The notes below the pieces were generated by a model, which was not told where the DNA came from, searched no databases, and was given only the letters and a program-made list of their open reading frames with translations. The position numbers and the translations under genes are program-made. DNA of 64,000 nt from Bacillota bacterium (GTDB taxonomy: Bacteria > Bacillota_A > Clostridia > Lachnospirales > Lachnospiraceae): contig JAEZTQ010000079.1 in the NCBI GenBank assembly GCA_023443625.1, forward strand, positions 1 to 64,000, written 5' to 3'. This document shows positions 36,777-45,593 of the stretch, piece after piece (the first letter of the stretch is position 1; every line of letters begins with the position of its first letter).

Positions 36777-37069
36777 TTCACATACTAACATTATATTCCT
36801 TCCCTTTGGGTTAGTTTGTGCCCAGGATTAGGCAGGCGCAAACTTCTAGGTGTGAGAATTGCTTTTTATTTTCACACTAACAGTATATTCCTTCCCTTTG
36901 GGTTAGTTTGTGCCCAGGATTAGGCAGGCGCAAACTTCTAAGTGTGAATTATGCTTTTTAATAATTCACACTAACAGTACATTCCTTCCCTTTGAGTTAG
37001 TTTGTGCCGAGGATTACGCAGGCACAAACTTCTAAGTGTGAAAATCGCTTTTTATTTTCACACTAACTA
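36777..37069 (+). repeat. Tandem 94-bp hairpin repeat, three copies
   Basis: Units start at 36777, 36871 and 36965 (periods 94, 94, 92), with a partial fourth start at 37057. Each has TTCACACTAAC (TTCACATACTAAC in the first), CCTTCCCTTTGGGTTAG, a GTTTGTGCC...GGCGCAAAC stem, and CTTCTAxGTGTGA near its end; the end of one unit and the start of the next form a hairpin. The first unit is the most diverged at its left edge. This fills most of the 455-base gap 36640-37094. Confidence 0.9.
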
Positions 37070-37094
37070 TAAAAAAATAGATGGTGGTGAAGCT

Positions 37095-37553
37095 ATGAAG
37101 AGTAAGAATATTTTTCCTCCGACCTCGAAGCGGGTATTTCTTCGAACAGATCCGAAGATAAATACTGATATCAGAAATCAGACAGTAAGAATAATAAATT
37201 TGTATAAGAATGCAGAGGCAGCAGATTACTCCGATCGTATCAGAATGTTAAGCCAGGAATGGGATACGGAACGTGTACTAGAAGTGAATGCTTCGGTGCT
37301 TATTCTTTTGAGTTCCTATCTTGGAATAAAAACAAGTAGGTTATGGTTTATGATAACAGGAGGGACAGCTGTCTTTATGCTTTGGTATGCCTTAAAAGGC
37401 TGGTGTCCTACCCTTCCCTTTATCCGTAAATGGGGAGTAAGAACCGCTGAGGAAATAAGTACGGAGAAGACAGCTCTCAAGGCAATGAGAGGAGATTTTA
37501 AAGGAGAAAATCTAAGTGCTGAGGATGCCTTAACTATGGCTGAAAAACAGTAA
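37095..37553 (+). CDS. DUF2892/YgaP-type membrane protein
   Basis: 152 residues from ATG 37095; a GGTGGTGAAG element precedes it. A longer open frame upstream runs into the repeat and is not used. Residues of about 65-100 have two hydrophobic segments ending in GWCPTLPFIRKWGVRT, the mark of the DUF2892 domain that in YgaP follows a rhodanese. Here a charged N-terminal region replaces the rhodanese. Probably two-helix membrane hairpin; function unknown. The tocopherol-cyclase-like gene follows after 28 bases, so they likely share a transcript. Confidence 0.75.
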   Translation: MKSKNIFPPTSKRVFLRTDPKINTDIRNQTVRIINLYKNAEAADYSDRIRMLSQEWDTERVLEVNASVLILLSSYLGIKTSRLWFMITGGTAVFMLWYALKGWCPTLPFIRKWGVRTAEEISTEKTALKAMRGDFKGENLSAEDALTMAEKQ

Positions 37554-37581
37554 AAAATCTTCTTAGAAAAGGAAAGCATGT

Positions 37582-38529
37582 ATGTATGGTGTAAACAAAC
37601 TTTTTAATCCAGATATTTTTCAGGGAAAATGCAAAAAGAAGAGATATTTTGAAGGTTGGTATTATAGAATTACAGACAGTCAATCAGAACGCTCACTGGT
37701 TATCATACCAGGAATTTCAATAGGAGACTGGGATACCCATGCCTTTATCCAGGTAATTGATACGGATAATAAGGTAAGTTATTTTCATTATGATATGAAT
37801 GATTTCAGTTTTAACGAAAGAAAATTTGAAATCATGATAGGAGAGAATTATTTTTCAAAAAGTAGGATTAGGTTGAATGTCATTGGTAGGGATATAAGTA
37901 TACAGGGAGATTTATATTTCTACAATATTATGGAGATTCCCAGAACCCTATGTAATCCGGGAATCATGGGTCCCTTTTTATTTAATCCTTTTATGGAATG
38001 CTATCATGATATTGTTAGTATACAGCATGAAATTAAAGGACACTTAAAGGTATCAGGTAAGACTGTAGATTTTAACCAGGGAATTGGATATATAGAAAAA
38101 AATTGGGGAAGTTCCATGCCAAAATCCTGGATATGGTTTCAGTCTAATCATTTTCAACCAGATGATGTATCTTTGTTCTTTACTACTGCCAGAATTCCCT
38201 GGATGGGTGGAAGCTTTAACGGTTTTCTATCTTTATTTCGCTATAAGGATCGAATTTTTTTGTTTACAACATATAATGGTTCCCGTGTGAGCAGATTATA
38301 TTATACTAAGAATAAAGTGCGAATAACTGTTAGAAATTGCAGATACCGCATGGATCTTAATATCACTAGCTTGGATGGAGGAGCAATCAAAGCCCCTATT
38401 AGGGGACAGATGAGCAGAAGTATAAAAGAGAGCATTGATTCCGTAGTGAAATTGAGATTTTCAGACCGTAGGGGCAAGGTTCTATATGAAGGAATTGGAA
38501 CCAATGGAGGTCTGGAAATAGTCGAATAA
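37582..38529 (+). CDS. Tocopherol-cyclase-like protein
   Basis: 315 residues. It starts with the family motif RYFEGWYYR, followed by SLVIIPGISIG and HYDMNDFSFNE, and later GIGYIEKNWGSSMPKSWIWFQ, all typical of the tocopherol cyclase Pfam family. In plants the enzyme closes the chromanol ring; in anaerobic clostridia no tocopherol is made, so another lipid or terpenoid-like substrate, or a non-enzymatic lipocalin-like role, is likely (inference). Start ATG 37582 has AAAAGGAAA before it. Confidence 0.85.
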   Translation: MYGVNKLFNPDIFQGKCKKKRYFEGWYYRITDSQSERSLVIIPGISIGDWDTHAFIQVIDTDNKVSYFHYDMNDFSFNERKFEIMIGENYFSKSRIRLNVIGRDISIQGDLYFYNIMEIPRTLCNPGIMGPFLFNPFMECYHDIVSIQHEIKGHLKVSGKTVDFNQGIGYIEKNWGSSMPKSWIWFQSNHFQPDDVSLFFTTARIPWMGGSFNGFLSLFRYKDRIFLFTTYNGSRVSRLYYTKNKVRITVRNCRYRMDLNITSLDGGAIKAPIRGQMSRSIKESIDSVVKLRFSDRRGKVLYEGIGTNGGLEIVE

Positions 38530-38544
38530 GAATATGACAAACCT

Positions 38545-38584
38545 GTTCGGGCGCAAAGTGTCAGCAAGCTGACACTTTTTTATT
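38545..38584. repeat. GTGTCAGC hairpin repeat, copy 1 / terminator
   Basis: TTCGGGCGC is followed by stem AAAGTGTCAGC (38555-38565) with GCTGACACTTT (38568-38578) and more T. It serves as the terminator between the tocopherol-cyclase-like gene and the converging gene, and the same sequence recurs at 49163-49209 and, inverted, at 54404-54449. Confidence 0.8.
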
Positions 38585-38587
38585 GCC

Positions 38588-39034
38588 TTATTCTTGCTCC
38601 TGCAGATACTTTTCAACTTCCTCTTGTGATAATTTTCTTATTTGAGCTTTGGGTGAAGGTTCAAAAGTATCTTGTTGAAAAAGGGGTTTCATATGTTGGC
38701 AGCTTTTCTCTTTGTTCTTTCCAAGATATTCTATTAAATCACTAGCGCTGGCAAATATCTTATAGGATTTTCTTCCCTTGGTTCCTGTAATCTCATATAT
38801 TCCACAGGTAGTATTTGCTGATACATCGGCGGTTCGAAGATATAATATAGCAATTTCTAAGGACTTAAAGGGGAAGTTCCACCGTTGTACTCCTCTTTTC
38901 TCGTCCCTATCTATACAAATACATCTACCACAGTTGCCGCAAATATATTGTACATGATTTTCTAAGCAATTTCTTGGGTCTAGCAGGGGGGTAATCCTAT
39001 TGTTTGCACTATAACATTCCGGGCATATATTCAC
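38588..39034 (-). CDS. Zinc-ribbon-like protein, unknown function
   Basis: 148 residues from a GTG at 39034, after GGAGGATAAATAA. Two Cys pairs at the N-terminus (MNICPEC and ICGNCGRCIC) suggest a zinc ribbon. The middle (FKSLEIAILYLRTAD and GIYEITGTKGRKSYKIF) and a basic, Glu-rich tail give no known family that I recognise. Possibly nucleic-acid or protein binding. Confidence 0.65.
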   Translation of the reverse strand: MNICPECYSANNRITPLLDPRNCLENHVQYICGNCGRCICIDRDEKRGVQRWNFPFKSLEIAILYLRTADVSANTTCGIYEITGTKGRKSYKIFASASDLIEYLGKNKEKSCQHMKPLFQQDTFEPSPKAQIRKLSQEEVEKYLQEQE

Positions 39035-39356
39035 TTATTTATCCTCCTTGATTACTATATGATTTCGTAATAATCTGTTTTCGCACCAGACGCTTTTTAT
39101 ATTTCTAGTTTTTATATTTCTAGTATAGTACATACTACAGTTGTAGAGTCAAGGATTCTTTTAAATTATAAGCACCAAAGAATTCATAACAGTTGTCACT
39201 AATCTATATAGATAAGAAGGAAGGGGAAGGAATATAAGTAGGTGAATTTTTTCCATAAAATGAGATATATAATATTGCATGCTTTTTATCTATAAAAGTT
39301 CCGTTTCAAAATTCATTTTATTAAGTTATATTATAAGAACTGGAATCTAAATATTA

Positions 39357-39477
39357 TGATACATGAAGTAATTTCTTTCCAATATGGTGCTATATTTTTG
39401 GTTTATAAAAATCGAGAGAATAAGCCATTACTAGGTTAGAATATTACATTTCTATTTCATGTATCAATTGTTATAAT
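39357..39477 (+). promoter_or_regulatory. Alpha-xylosidase promoter region with paired sites
   Basis: TGATACATGAA (39357-39367) and its exact complement TTCATGTATCA (39456-39466) are separated by 88 bases; the second lies just upstream of TATAAT (39472-39477). Widely spaced inverted sites suggest a regulator with looping. The 474-base gap 39035-39508 has no gene. Confidence 0.5.
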
Positions 39478-39508
39478 ATTGAGACATAACATGTTAAGGA
39501 GGATGGCA

Positions 39509-41851
39509 ATGAGATTTAGTAATGGATGCTGGATTAATAAGGAAGGAACAGAAGTGTTTTCTCCTGCAGAGGTCTACTTTGCTAAAAAGGAGGACAATTT
39601 ATTAACATTATGTGCTCCAACACATAAAATTAAACATAGGGGCGATACTCTAGGTGGACCGAACCTAACAATTCGCATTTCATCACCGGCTCCCGAGGTT
39701 TTAAGAATTAGAACCAATCATTATATGGGTCTGCAGAAGAGGACTCCAGAATTTGAAATCGAAGTTGATGAGAATAGAAATTTAGTTATAGAGGATGAGG
39801 ACAATCTTCTTAAGATACAAAGTGGCAGCCTTCGATTAGAGATTAATAAATCCGATTGGAAGATGGTTTATTATCGTGGTGAGGAGAAGATAACAGACAG
39901 CGGTAACAGAGACCTGGCATATGTTAAGACTGATTGGAGAGGCCTGGCTTATGATGACGGGGGACTTCATGATACTTATATGAGAGAACGTCTTTCTCTT
40001 TCTGTTGGAGAGTTAATCTATGGTTTGGGTGAACGTTTCACCTCTTTTGTTAAGAATGGTCAGACAGTAGATATCTGGAATGAGGATGGAGGAACTTCTA
40101 CAGACCAGTCTTATAAGAATGTTCCCTTCTATATTTCTAACAGAGGCTATGGTGTCTTTGTAAATCATCCGGAGAAGGTATCCTTTGAAGTGAGTTCTGA
40201 GATGGTTAAGAAGGTTCAATTCTCTGTTCCTGGTGAAGAATTAGACTATTTTATCATTAATGGGCCTTCCATGAAGGAAGTATTAATGAGATATACTGAC
40301 TTAACAGGCAAACCGGCTTTACCTGCAGCTTGGACCTTTGGTTTATGGCTGTCCACCTCCTTTACCACGAATTACGATGAAGAAACAGTGAACAGCTTTG
40401 TAGATGGTATGATTAATCGTGGTATTCCTCTTAAAGTATTTCATTTTGACTGCTTCTGGATGAAGGACTTCCATTGGAGTGATTTTATTTGGGATTCCAG
40501 AGTGTTTCCTGATCCAGCAGGAATGCTGAAGCGTCTGAAAGCCAAGGGCTTAAAAATCTGTGTATGGATTAATAGCTATATTGGACAGGAATCAGCAATG
40601 TTTGCTGAAGGTGTGGAAGGTGGTTACTTTATAAAACGTCCTAATGGTGATGTATGGCAGTGGGATATGTGGCAACCGGGAATGGCAATTGTCGATTTTA
40701 CCAATCCCAAAGCATGTGAGTGGTTCTCCTCCAAGCTGGAAGCACTTCTTGATATGGGTGTGGACTGTTTTAAGACAGACTTCGGTGAGAGAATACCTAC
40801 AGATGTAGTATACTATGATGGGTCTGATCCTATGAAGATGCATAATTACTATACTTATCTATATAACAAAATCGTATATGAATTATTAGAGAGAAAACGT
40901 GGCAAGGGTGAAGCTGTACTCTTTGCAAGAAGTGCAACTGTGGGCGGGCAGAAGTTCCCTGTACATTGGGGTGGTGACTGCTGGTCTGATTATGAATCTA
41001 TGGCAGAGAGCTTACGTGGAGGTCTATCCCTAACTATGTCGGGCTTTGGGTATTGGAGCCATGATATTGGAGGTTTTGAGAGTACCTCAACACCAGATGT
41101 TTACAAACGTTGGTGTGCTTTTGGATTATTATCCACCCATTCTCGTCTCCATGGCAGCTCTTCTTACCGTGTTCCCTGGGCATACGATGAAGAAGCTGTT
41201 GAGGTAGTTAAGTTCTTCACCAGATTGAAGGCATCCCTTATGCCTTACTTATTCCGTAATGCAGTTGAAACTTCTAAGATTGGTATTCCCTCCATGAGAA
41301 GTATGGTCATGGAGTTTACAGAGGATCCTACTTGTGCATATCTGGACAAGCAGTATATCCTAGGAGATTCCTTATTAGTTGCTCCGATTTTCAATGATCA
41401 GGGTATGGCTCACTATTATCTGCCAGAAGGCAATTGGACTAATTTCTTTACAGGAGAAGTGAAGACAGGATGTCGTTGGTACAAAGAGAAGGTTGGGTAC
41501 CTGGATATTCCTTTGTATGTTAAAGAAGGAAGTATCATTGCTGTAGGTTCTAAGGATGATGATGCTGAGTATGATTATTCCCAGGATGTTACGCTTAAGG
41601 TATATGAGCTAATAGATAAGGCTCCTTCTACAACTGTAGTATACGATGATAAGGCTAAGCTTTCCTTGGAAGTAGAAGTAGTAAAGAGTAATGATGCGAT
41701 TACCATTAATACGAAAGCTTCTAAGGGCTACAAAGTAATCCTGGTCAATGTTGATAATGTTGTATCCGTAGATAATGGAAGCTTCGAAGTAGTTGGCAAG
41801 GATACAGTAATTACACCCGTTGGAAGCGGTAAGGTGGTTTGTAAATTCTAA
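39509..41851 (+). CDS. Alpha-xylosidase, GH31 (YicI type)
   Basis: 780 residues from ATG 39509 (AAGGAGG at 39496-39502; upstream in-frame starts lack a site). Catalytic residues: nucleophile Asp424 in FKTDFGE and acid/base Asp490 in WGGDCWSDY, the same 66-residue spacing as YicI (Asp416, Asp482). N-terminal beta domain, barrel with inserts, and C-terminal beta domains fit the family. No signal peptide, so it acts on imported xyloglucan or isoprimeverose-type oligosaccharides. Close to abfA and araM, it fits hemicellulose use. Confidence 0.93.
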   Translation: MRFSNGCWINKEGTEVFSPAEVYFAKKEDNLLTLCAPTHKIKHRGDTLGGPNLTIRISSPAPEVLRIRTNHYMGLQKRTPEFEIEVDENRNLVIEDEDNLLKIQSGSLRLEINKSDWKMVYYRGEEKITDSGNRDLAYVKTDWRGLAYDDGGLHDTYMRERLSLSVGELIYGLGERFTSFVKNGQTVDIWNEDGGTSTDQSYKNVPFYISNRGYGVFVNHPEKVSFEVSSEMVKKVQFSVPGEELDYFIINGPSMKEVLMRYTDLTGKPALPAAWTFGLWLSTSFTTNYDEETVNSFVDGMINRGIPLKVFHFDCFWMKDFHWSDFIWDSRVFPDPAGMLKRLKAKGLKICVWINSYIGQESAMFAEGVEGGYFIKRPNGDVWQWDMWQPGMAIVDFTNPKACEWFSSKLEALLDMGVDCFKTDFGERIPTDVVYYDGSDPMKMHNYYTYLYNKIVYELLERKRGKGEAVLFARSATVGGQKFPVHWGGDCWSDYESMAESLRGGLSLTMSGFGYWSHDIGGFESTSTPDVYKRWCAFGLLSTHSRLHGSSSYRVPWAYDEEAVEVVKFFTRLKASLMPYLFRNAVETSKIGIPSMRSMVMEFTEDPTCAYLDKQYILGDSLLVAPIFNDQGMAHYYLPEGNWTNFFTGEVKTGCRWYKEKVGYLDIPLYVKEGSIIAVGSKDDDAEYDYSQDVTLKVYELIDKAPSTTVVYDDKAKLSLEVEVVKSNDAITINTKASKGYKVILVNVDNVVSVDNGSFEVVGKDTVITPVGSGKVVCKF

Positions 41852-41904
41852 TAAACTATTGAAATTCATGATAGTATTCTGGATATAATATACCTAGCCT
41901 AAGT

Positions 41905-41986
41905 AAAAGGGCGCCTGTGATTGTTGGCGTCCTTTTATGTGGAAAGACGAAAGGAGCGTTTGTAAAATAACGCTCCTTTCGTCTTT
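41905..41986 (+). terminator. Two hairpins after alpha-xylosidase
   Basis: AAAAGGGCGCC (41905-41915) pairs with GGCGTCCTTTT (41926-41936) with one G-T pair. A perfect 18-bp stem follows (41943-41960 with 41969-41986, 8-base loop), ending in TTT. Confidence 0.8.
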
Positions 41987-42002
41987 TAGAGGATTCAGAA
42001 TA

Positions 42003-42026
42003 ACATTATGTACTTAGACATAATGT
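42003..42026 (+). promoter_or_regulatory. Palindrome upstream of ECF sigma operon
   Basis: ACATTATGT (42003-42011) and ACATAATGT (42018-42026) form a perfect inverted repeat with a 6-base centre, about 78 bases before the sigma gene. The left half with the centre, ACATTATGTACTTA, is repeated at 45405-45418. Possible operator. Confidence 0.45.
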
Positions 42027-42103
42027 ATCTTTTAAACATTATTTGAAAACTATGCAGCTTTTTTATCGTCTAATGCGTATATAGAGTAAAGGAGGTGGAG
42101 CAA

Positions 42104-42595
42104 ATGGCATATGAGTCCTGTCGGCCGGAGGACTTTGAGAAGATTGTAATAAAATATGAAAACAAACTCTACCGCACGGCACTTGCTATTATGGGGAACG
42201 TATCCGATGCCGAGGATGTGGTGCAAGAAACCTTTCTTCGTGCTTATAAGAAAGCACCCGAATTTGAAACAGAGATACATGAGAAGGCGTGGCTTATCAG
42301 GGTAACGGTAAATCTCTGCAAAAGCCGCCTGCGTTCGCCATGGAGAAAGCGCAGGGAACCCCTTTTGGATACCTACCCTGCGGTGGAGAAAGAGCAGTAT
42401 ATATTGTTAGAATATATTCTGGCACTGCCGCCCAAATACCGCTCTGTTATACACTTATTCTATTACGAAGGTTATTCCATTAAGGATATCGCTAGTCTGA
42501 CCGGGCAAAAGGAAAGTACTGTTAGGAGTCTGCTCACCCGTGCCAGAAATAAGCTAAAGTCCATCTTGAAGGAGGACAATTATGAAAACATATAA
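42104..42595 (+). CDS. ECF-type RNA polymerase sigma factor
   Basis: 163 residues from ATG 42104 (AAAGGAGG; a GTG at 42095 overlaps the site). Region 2 has DFEKIVIKYENKLYRTAL and NVSDAEDVVQETFLRAYKK; region 4 has LPPKYRSVIHLFYYEGYSI and KESTVRSLLTRARNKL. It directs polymerase to a small regulon. The next gene overlaps by 14 bases and is its likely anti-sigma partner. Codon use and GC look higher than the neighbours, suggesting transfer. Confidence 0.92.
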   Translation: MAYESCRPEDFEKIVIKYENKLYRTALAIMGNVSDAEDVVQETFLRAYKKAPEFETEIHEKAWLIRVTVNLCKSRLRSPWRKRREPLLDTYPAVEKEQYILLEYILALPPKYRSVIHLFYYEGYSIKDIASLTGQKESTVRSLLTRARNKLKSILKEDNYENI

Positions 42596-43859
42596 GGAAT
42601 ATATGGATCATATATCGGTTTCTGATACTTTTCACCGTAGGATCATGTTATGTGTCGACAGGGTCAAATCTAACCGTCACAAAACTATAATCAGACCTTA
42701 TGCCATGGTCTTTGCCTGTCTCGTCCTTTTATTGGGAATAGGGACAATACCACGGCTAATAGAAGACAATGTACCTGCTACAAAGGGGAAGACACCGTCT
42801 ACTTCACATCCGGGTGTGTCCATATCAATCCCAGAAGTAGGGGATGAATTCAAACTTTTTTTCAATAAAGCAGATATGGTCTCTGGGGATAATATCTATA
42901 TTTGGGGTCATTTCTGGAAGGAGCTGACCGCTGGTGACCTTCAACCGGTCTTTCCTGGTGTTATAAAAACATATACTGTTACAGGCACTGCCAACTTTCA
43001 AGGTGATGGAACACTAATTAATATCGAGGCACATGCGGTGTCTGATAAGGGCTACTCAGCATATATCCAGACTGCGCCAGAAGAAGTCATTCTCGACTAT
43101 GTGCTGGATGGTAAAGCCAAAACCTCTGATGTCCTCGGCACAGCGGTCACAGGGGGGTATTTTAAGACCGATAAAAATAGTAAGGGGCAACGAAACATTA
43201 TCTATTTCGCATCCTTTAAGCTTGCAGGAATTAGCTACTATGTGGAGCTTGGTGGCTCAGAGGAGGATGAGATAAAGCTTGAGCAAGATATCTCCACCCT
43301 TATTGGCCTTATTATTCAAGGGGGCGCAGCGGATCTCAGCGCTTTTGATAATCCCACTATACCCGAATTACGTGAAGAAGACCTTACCTTAAAAGAGGCC
43401 CAGTCCGATGCAGATTTTGGAGGATATATGCCTGCAAGTCTGCCCTCAGGATTTACCTTCGAGTCTGCTCTACGCTTTACTAATCAGGAAGAGGATTATC
43501 TCAGTGCCCTATGGATAAAGGGGATGGGTGATATCCATTGGCGAATATCTACTCTGGGAGAGAGGGGTAAAGAGAGAATCACCTCTGCGACTGACAAAGA
43601 GAACTATGATCTATCACTCTATCCCATTCCCCGTGCCGATTCAGTTCCCCATGAGCTTCGTGAGATTGTAAATGATCCCATTTTCCTGAGTGAAGAACTG
43701 ACGCTGGAAGTGGTCAAAGCACGAGCCTATGAGGTCGAGGACTCGGGTGATGAAGCTGGTTATCGGATGAACTTTGGAATATTGTATGGGGATGTTCTGG
43801 TAGAGATTAATGTCAAGGGTGCGTCGCCAGAGGAAATATTAGAGATGTTGCAACATTGA
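42582..43859 (+). CDS. Probable membrane anti-sigma factor
   Basis: 425 residues. A short cytosolic N-terminus (YKEYMDHISVSDTFHRRIM) would bind the sigma factor, one membrane helix lies at about 43-62 (MVFACLVLLLGIGTI), and the remaining 350 residues are outside and hold a sensor with DUF4179/DUF4367-like beta strands. Partnering rests on the gene overlap and layout. The signal sensed is unknown. Confidence 0.75.
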   Translation: MKTYKEYMDHISVSDTFHRRIMLCVDRVKSNRHKTIIRPYAMVFACLVLLLGIGTIPRLIEDNVPATKGKTPSTSHPGVSISIPEVGDEFKLFFNKADMVSGDNIYIWGHFWKELTAGDLQPVFPGVIKTYTVTGTANFQGDGTLINIEAHAVSDKGYSAYIQTAPEEVILDYVLDGKAKTSDVLGTAVTGGYFKTDKNSKGQRNIIYFASFKLAGISYYVELGGSEEDEIKLEQDISTLIGLIIQGGAADLSAFDNPTIPELREEDLTLKEAQSDADFGGYMPASLPSGFTFESALRFTNQEEDYLSALWIKGMGDIHWRISTLGERGKERITSATDKENYDLSLYPIPRADSVPHELREIVNDPIFLSEELTLEVVKARAYEVEDSGDEAGYRMNFGILYGDVLVEINVKGASPEEILEMLQH

Positions 43860-44068
43860 ATGTCCTAAATATTCTAGTGTAAGTAAGCCACATTGTTGAA
43901 ACTCATTATGGGGATGTAGGAGACCGTTTTATTATTGATTTAATAAGATTTTGTCTAATTTGTAGGTAATAATTTATTTATATTAGCTCAACCTATAATG
44001 CGGATTGTTTGCTATTTAATTAATGGCTATATTATATAATATTATTTTTTAAGCCAAGAAAGTAGAAA

Positions 44069-44139
44069 GCTGAAGAAAAACAAGTAGGTAGGGGCATCTG
44101 CTGACATGCAGAGCTCCTGCCTACTTGTTTTTCTTCAGC
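44069..44139. terminator. Long hairpin terminator
   Basis: A stem of about 21 bp (44069-44089 with 44119-44139; one G-T) encloses an inner TCTGC/GCAGA hairpin. It lies 18 bases past the stop of the minus-strand ArsR gene. The 297-base gap 43860-44156 holds no other feature. Confidence 0.75.
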
Positions 44140-44156
44140 CTCACAATCCTCACAGA

Positions 44157-45077
44157 TTATTCCTTATCCCGATAGAAGGCCTTCACCCGGATTGCCTGAT
44201 TGTGATCTCCAAAATCCTCTCCGAAGAGGGTTAAACCACCGCAGTTCACAGTATCCTTGGGAACCTCCAGACGGAAGGTGATAGTGCTGGAATAATCAAT
44301 CTCCAGGTCCTCAATGGTTGTTTTGGAGATCTGATTACTGCCATCGATAAAAGTACCGTCTGAGTTAATTATTAATGTCTTTAAGAGGCCGTATTGATTC
44401 AGTATCTCCGGCCACCACATAGGATTAAGAAATCCTTTTCTTGCTCCGAAGTCACCGGGGCTAACCCACAATCCCAAAGGCTTACCGTTAATGGAAAAAT
44501 AAATATCGGAAGGATAGTCTTCATTATATTCCGGACATTCGGAACAGATCTCAAAAGAAATCTGTAATTCACTTAAGGTTTGCCCTGCGATGAGATGGTT
44601 TGGCAGATTATATTCAATATATCCGCTGCCAAACCATAGAATACCAGCTTCAAAACGTTCTGGGAACATAAAATATCTTCTGTCATCCAATTCACCGATA
44701 ATCCTTTTGACTGTAGCCAGACCGCAGGTGGGATTAATTTTAAAATTATTAAAATAACCAATACGGATATCATCCTGATAAAAACTTCGTGTTTCCTTAA
44801 TAGGAGCAAAATCAATCATTAACCGGTCATGCCTAGGACGGACAAGCTTCATAGTACCTCGTTTTCCAGCAGTCGTACGGATCTTAACCAAGCCGGCCTT
44901 CTCCAACTTGCTGACATGCATGGATATTGCACTGTTGGTAAGCTTAAGTGCTTCTGCCAGGTCATTCATATTCAGTTGGTCATCCTCATATATCATCTCC
45001 ATGATCTTTAGACGCATGGGTGCACTTAAGGCCTTAAGTACCTCTTTGGCATCCTGTATTGATTCAAAATATAGCAT
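44157..45077 (-). CDS. ArsR-type regulator with large C-terminal sensor
   Basis: 306 residues from ATG 45077 (a GAAAGGA lies 9 bases before; ATG 45086 is closer than ideal). Residues 1-90 are an ArsR winged helix (LKALSAPMRLKIMEMIYED, LTNSAISMHVSKLEKAGLV). The remaining 200 residues form a jelly-roll-like domain (GYFNNFKINPTCGL, GLWVSPGDFGARKG, ITFRLEVP) seen in clostridial regulators beside glycosidases. It probably controls nearby arabinoside genes by sensing a sugar or its phosphate (inference). Confidence 0.82.
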   Translation of the reverse strand: MLYFESIQDAKEVLKALSAPMRLKIMEMIYEDDQLNMNDLAEALKLTNSAISMHVSKLEKAGLVKIRTTAGKRGTMKLVRPRHDRLMIDFAPIKETRSFYQDDIRIGYFNNFKINPTCGLATVKRIIGELDDRRYFMFPERFEAGILWFGSGYIEYNLPNHLIAGQTLSELQISFEICSECPEYNEDYPSDIYFSINGKPLGLWVSPGDFGARKGFLNPMWWPEILNQYGLLKTLIINSDGTFIDGSNQISKTTIEDLEIDYSSTITFRLEVPKDTVNCGGLTLFGEDFGDHNQAIRVKAFYRDKE

Positions 45078-45350
45078 TTTATACATTCCTTTCGTATCTG
45101 ATCAAGTATTCTTTATCAGTACTTTACTTAATCAATCCTTTCCATGATCTATTAGGTAAGCTTCTTATTATGTAATATTTATCTAGTGATTATTTCAGTT
45201 TTCTAATAAAGAAAGGTGGATTTATTTTACTGAATACTTTAATAAATAAAATATTATGAGTATTATAATGTTTTTGTTTATTAAAGTCAATAATTCATAA
45301 ATTAAACAAATAGTAAAACCAATCTCCTGGATATGGAATAAATCTTATGA

Positions 45351-45495
45351 TTTTTCCCAAAAAAGTGGTAAAGACACTTGAAAGTAATTGAGTTATTTAA
45401 TAATACATTATGTACTTAAACAAATATACTACTCTAGAAGGTAATAATAATGTAATCAAGCTTTTGTAAATCCAAATACGATACTAAGACATGAT
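45351..45495 (+). pseudogene. Relic copy of abfA promoter and first codons
   Basis: This stretch is collinear with 47154-47285: TTCCCAAAAAAGTGGTAAA, a TTTAATAATACATTAT run, the shared ACTCTAGAAGGT site (45431-45442 against 47231-47242), an ATG region and TTTGTAAATCCAAA, then ACTAAGACATGATT. The reading frame is broken right after ATG (ATG TAA), so it is dead as a gene. It occupies most of the 500-base gap before araM. Confidence 0.6.
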
Positions 45496-45526
45496 TGTGA
45501 GATGGGGGTTATTTAAGATTACTAAA

Positions 45527-45555
45527 AAGAGCGGGATTTTAAGGATCCCGCTCTT
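45527..45555 (-). terminator. Terminator of araM
   Basis: 11-bp stem AAGAGCGGGAT (45527-45537) with ATCCCGCTCTT (45545-45555). On the minus strand it is followed by a T run, so it ends the araM transcript. Confidence 0.8.
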
Positions 45556-45593
45556 GGTTTATTTGTGAATGTACCGTTCTTGAATATTAATTT

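Noticed and set aside
36777..37069. CRISPR array
   Set aside because: The whole 92-94 bp unit repeats, including what would be spacers, and no cas genes are present.
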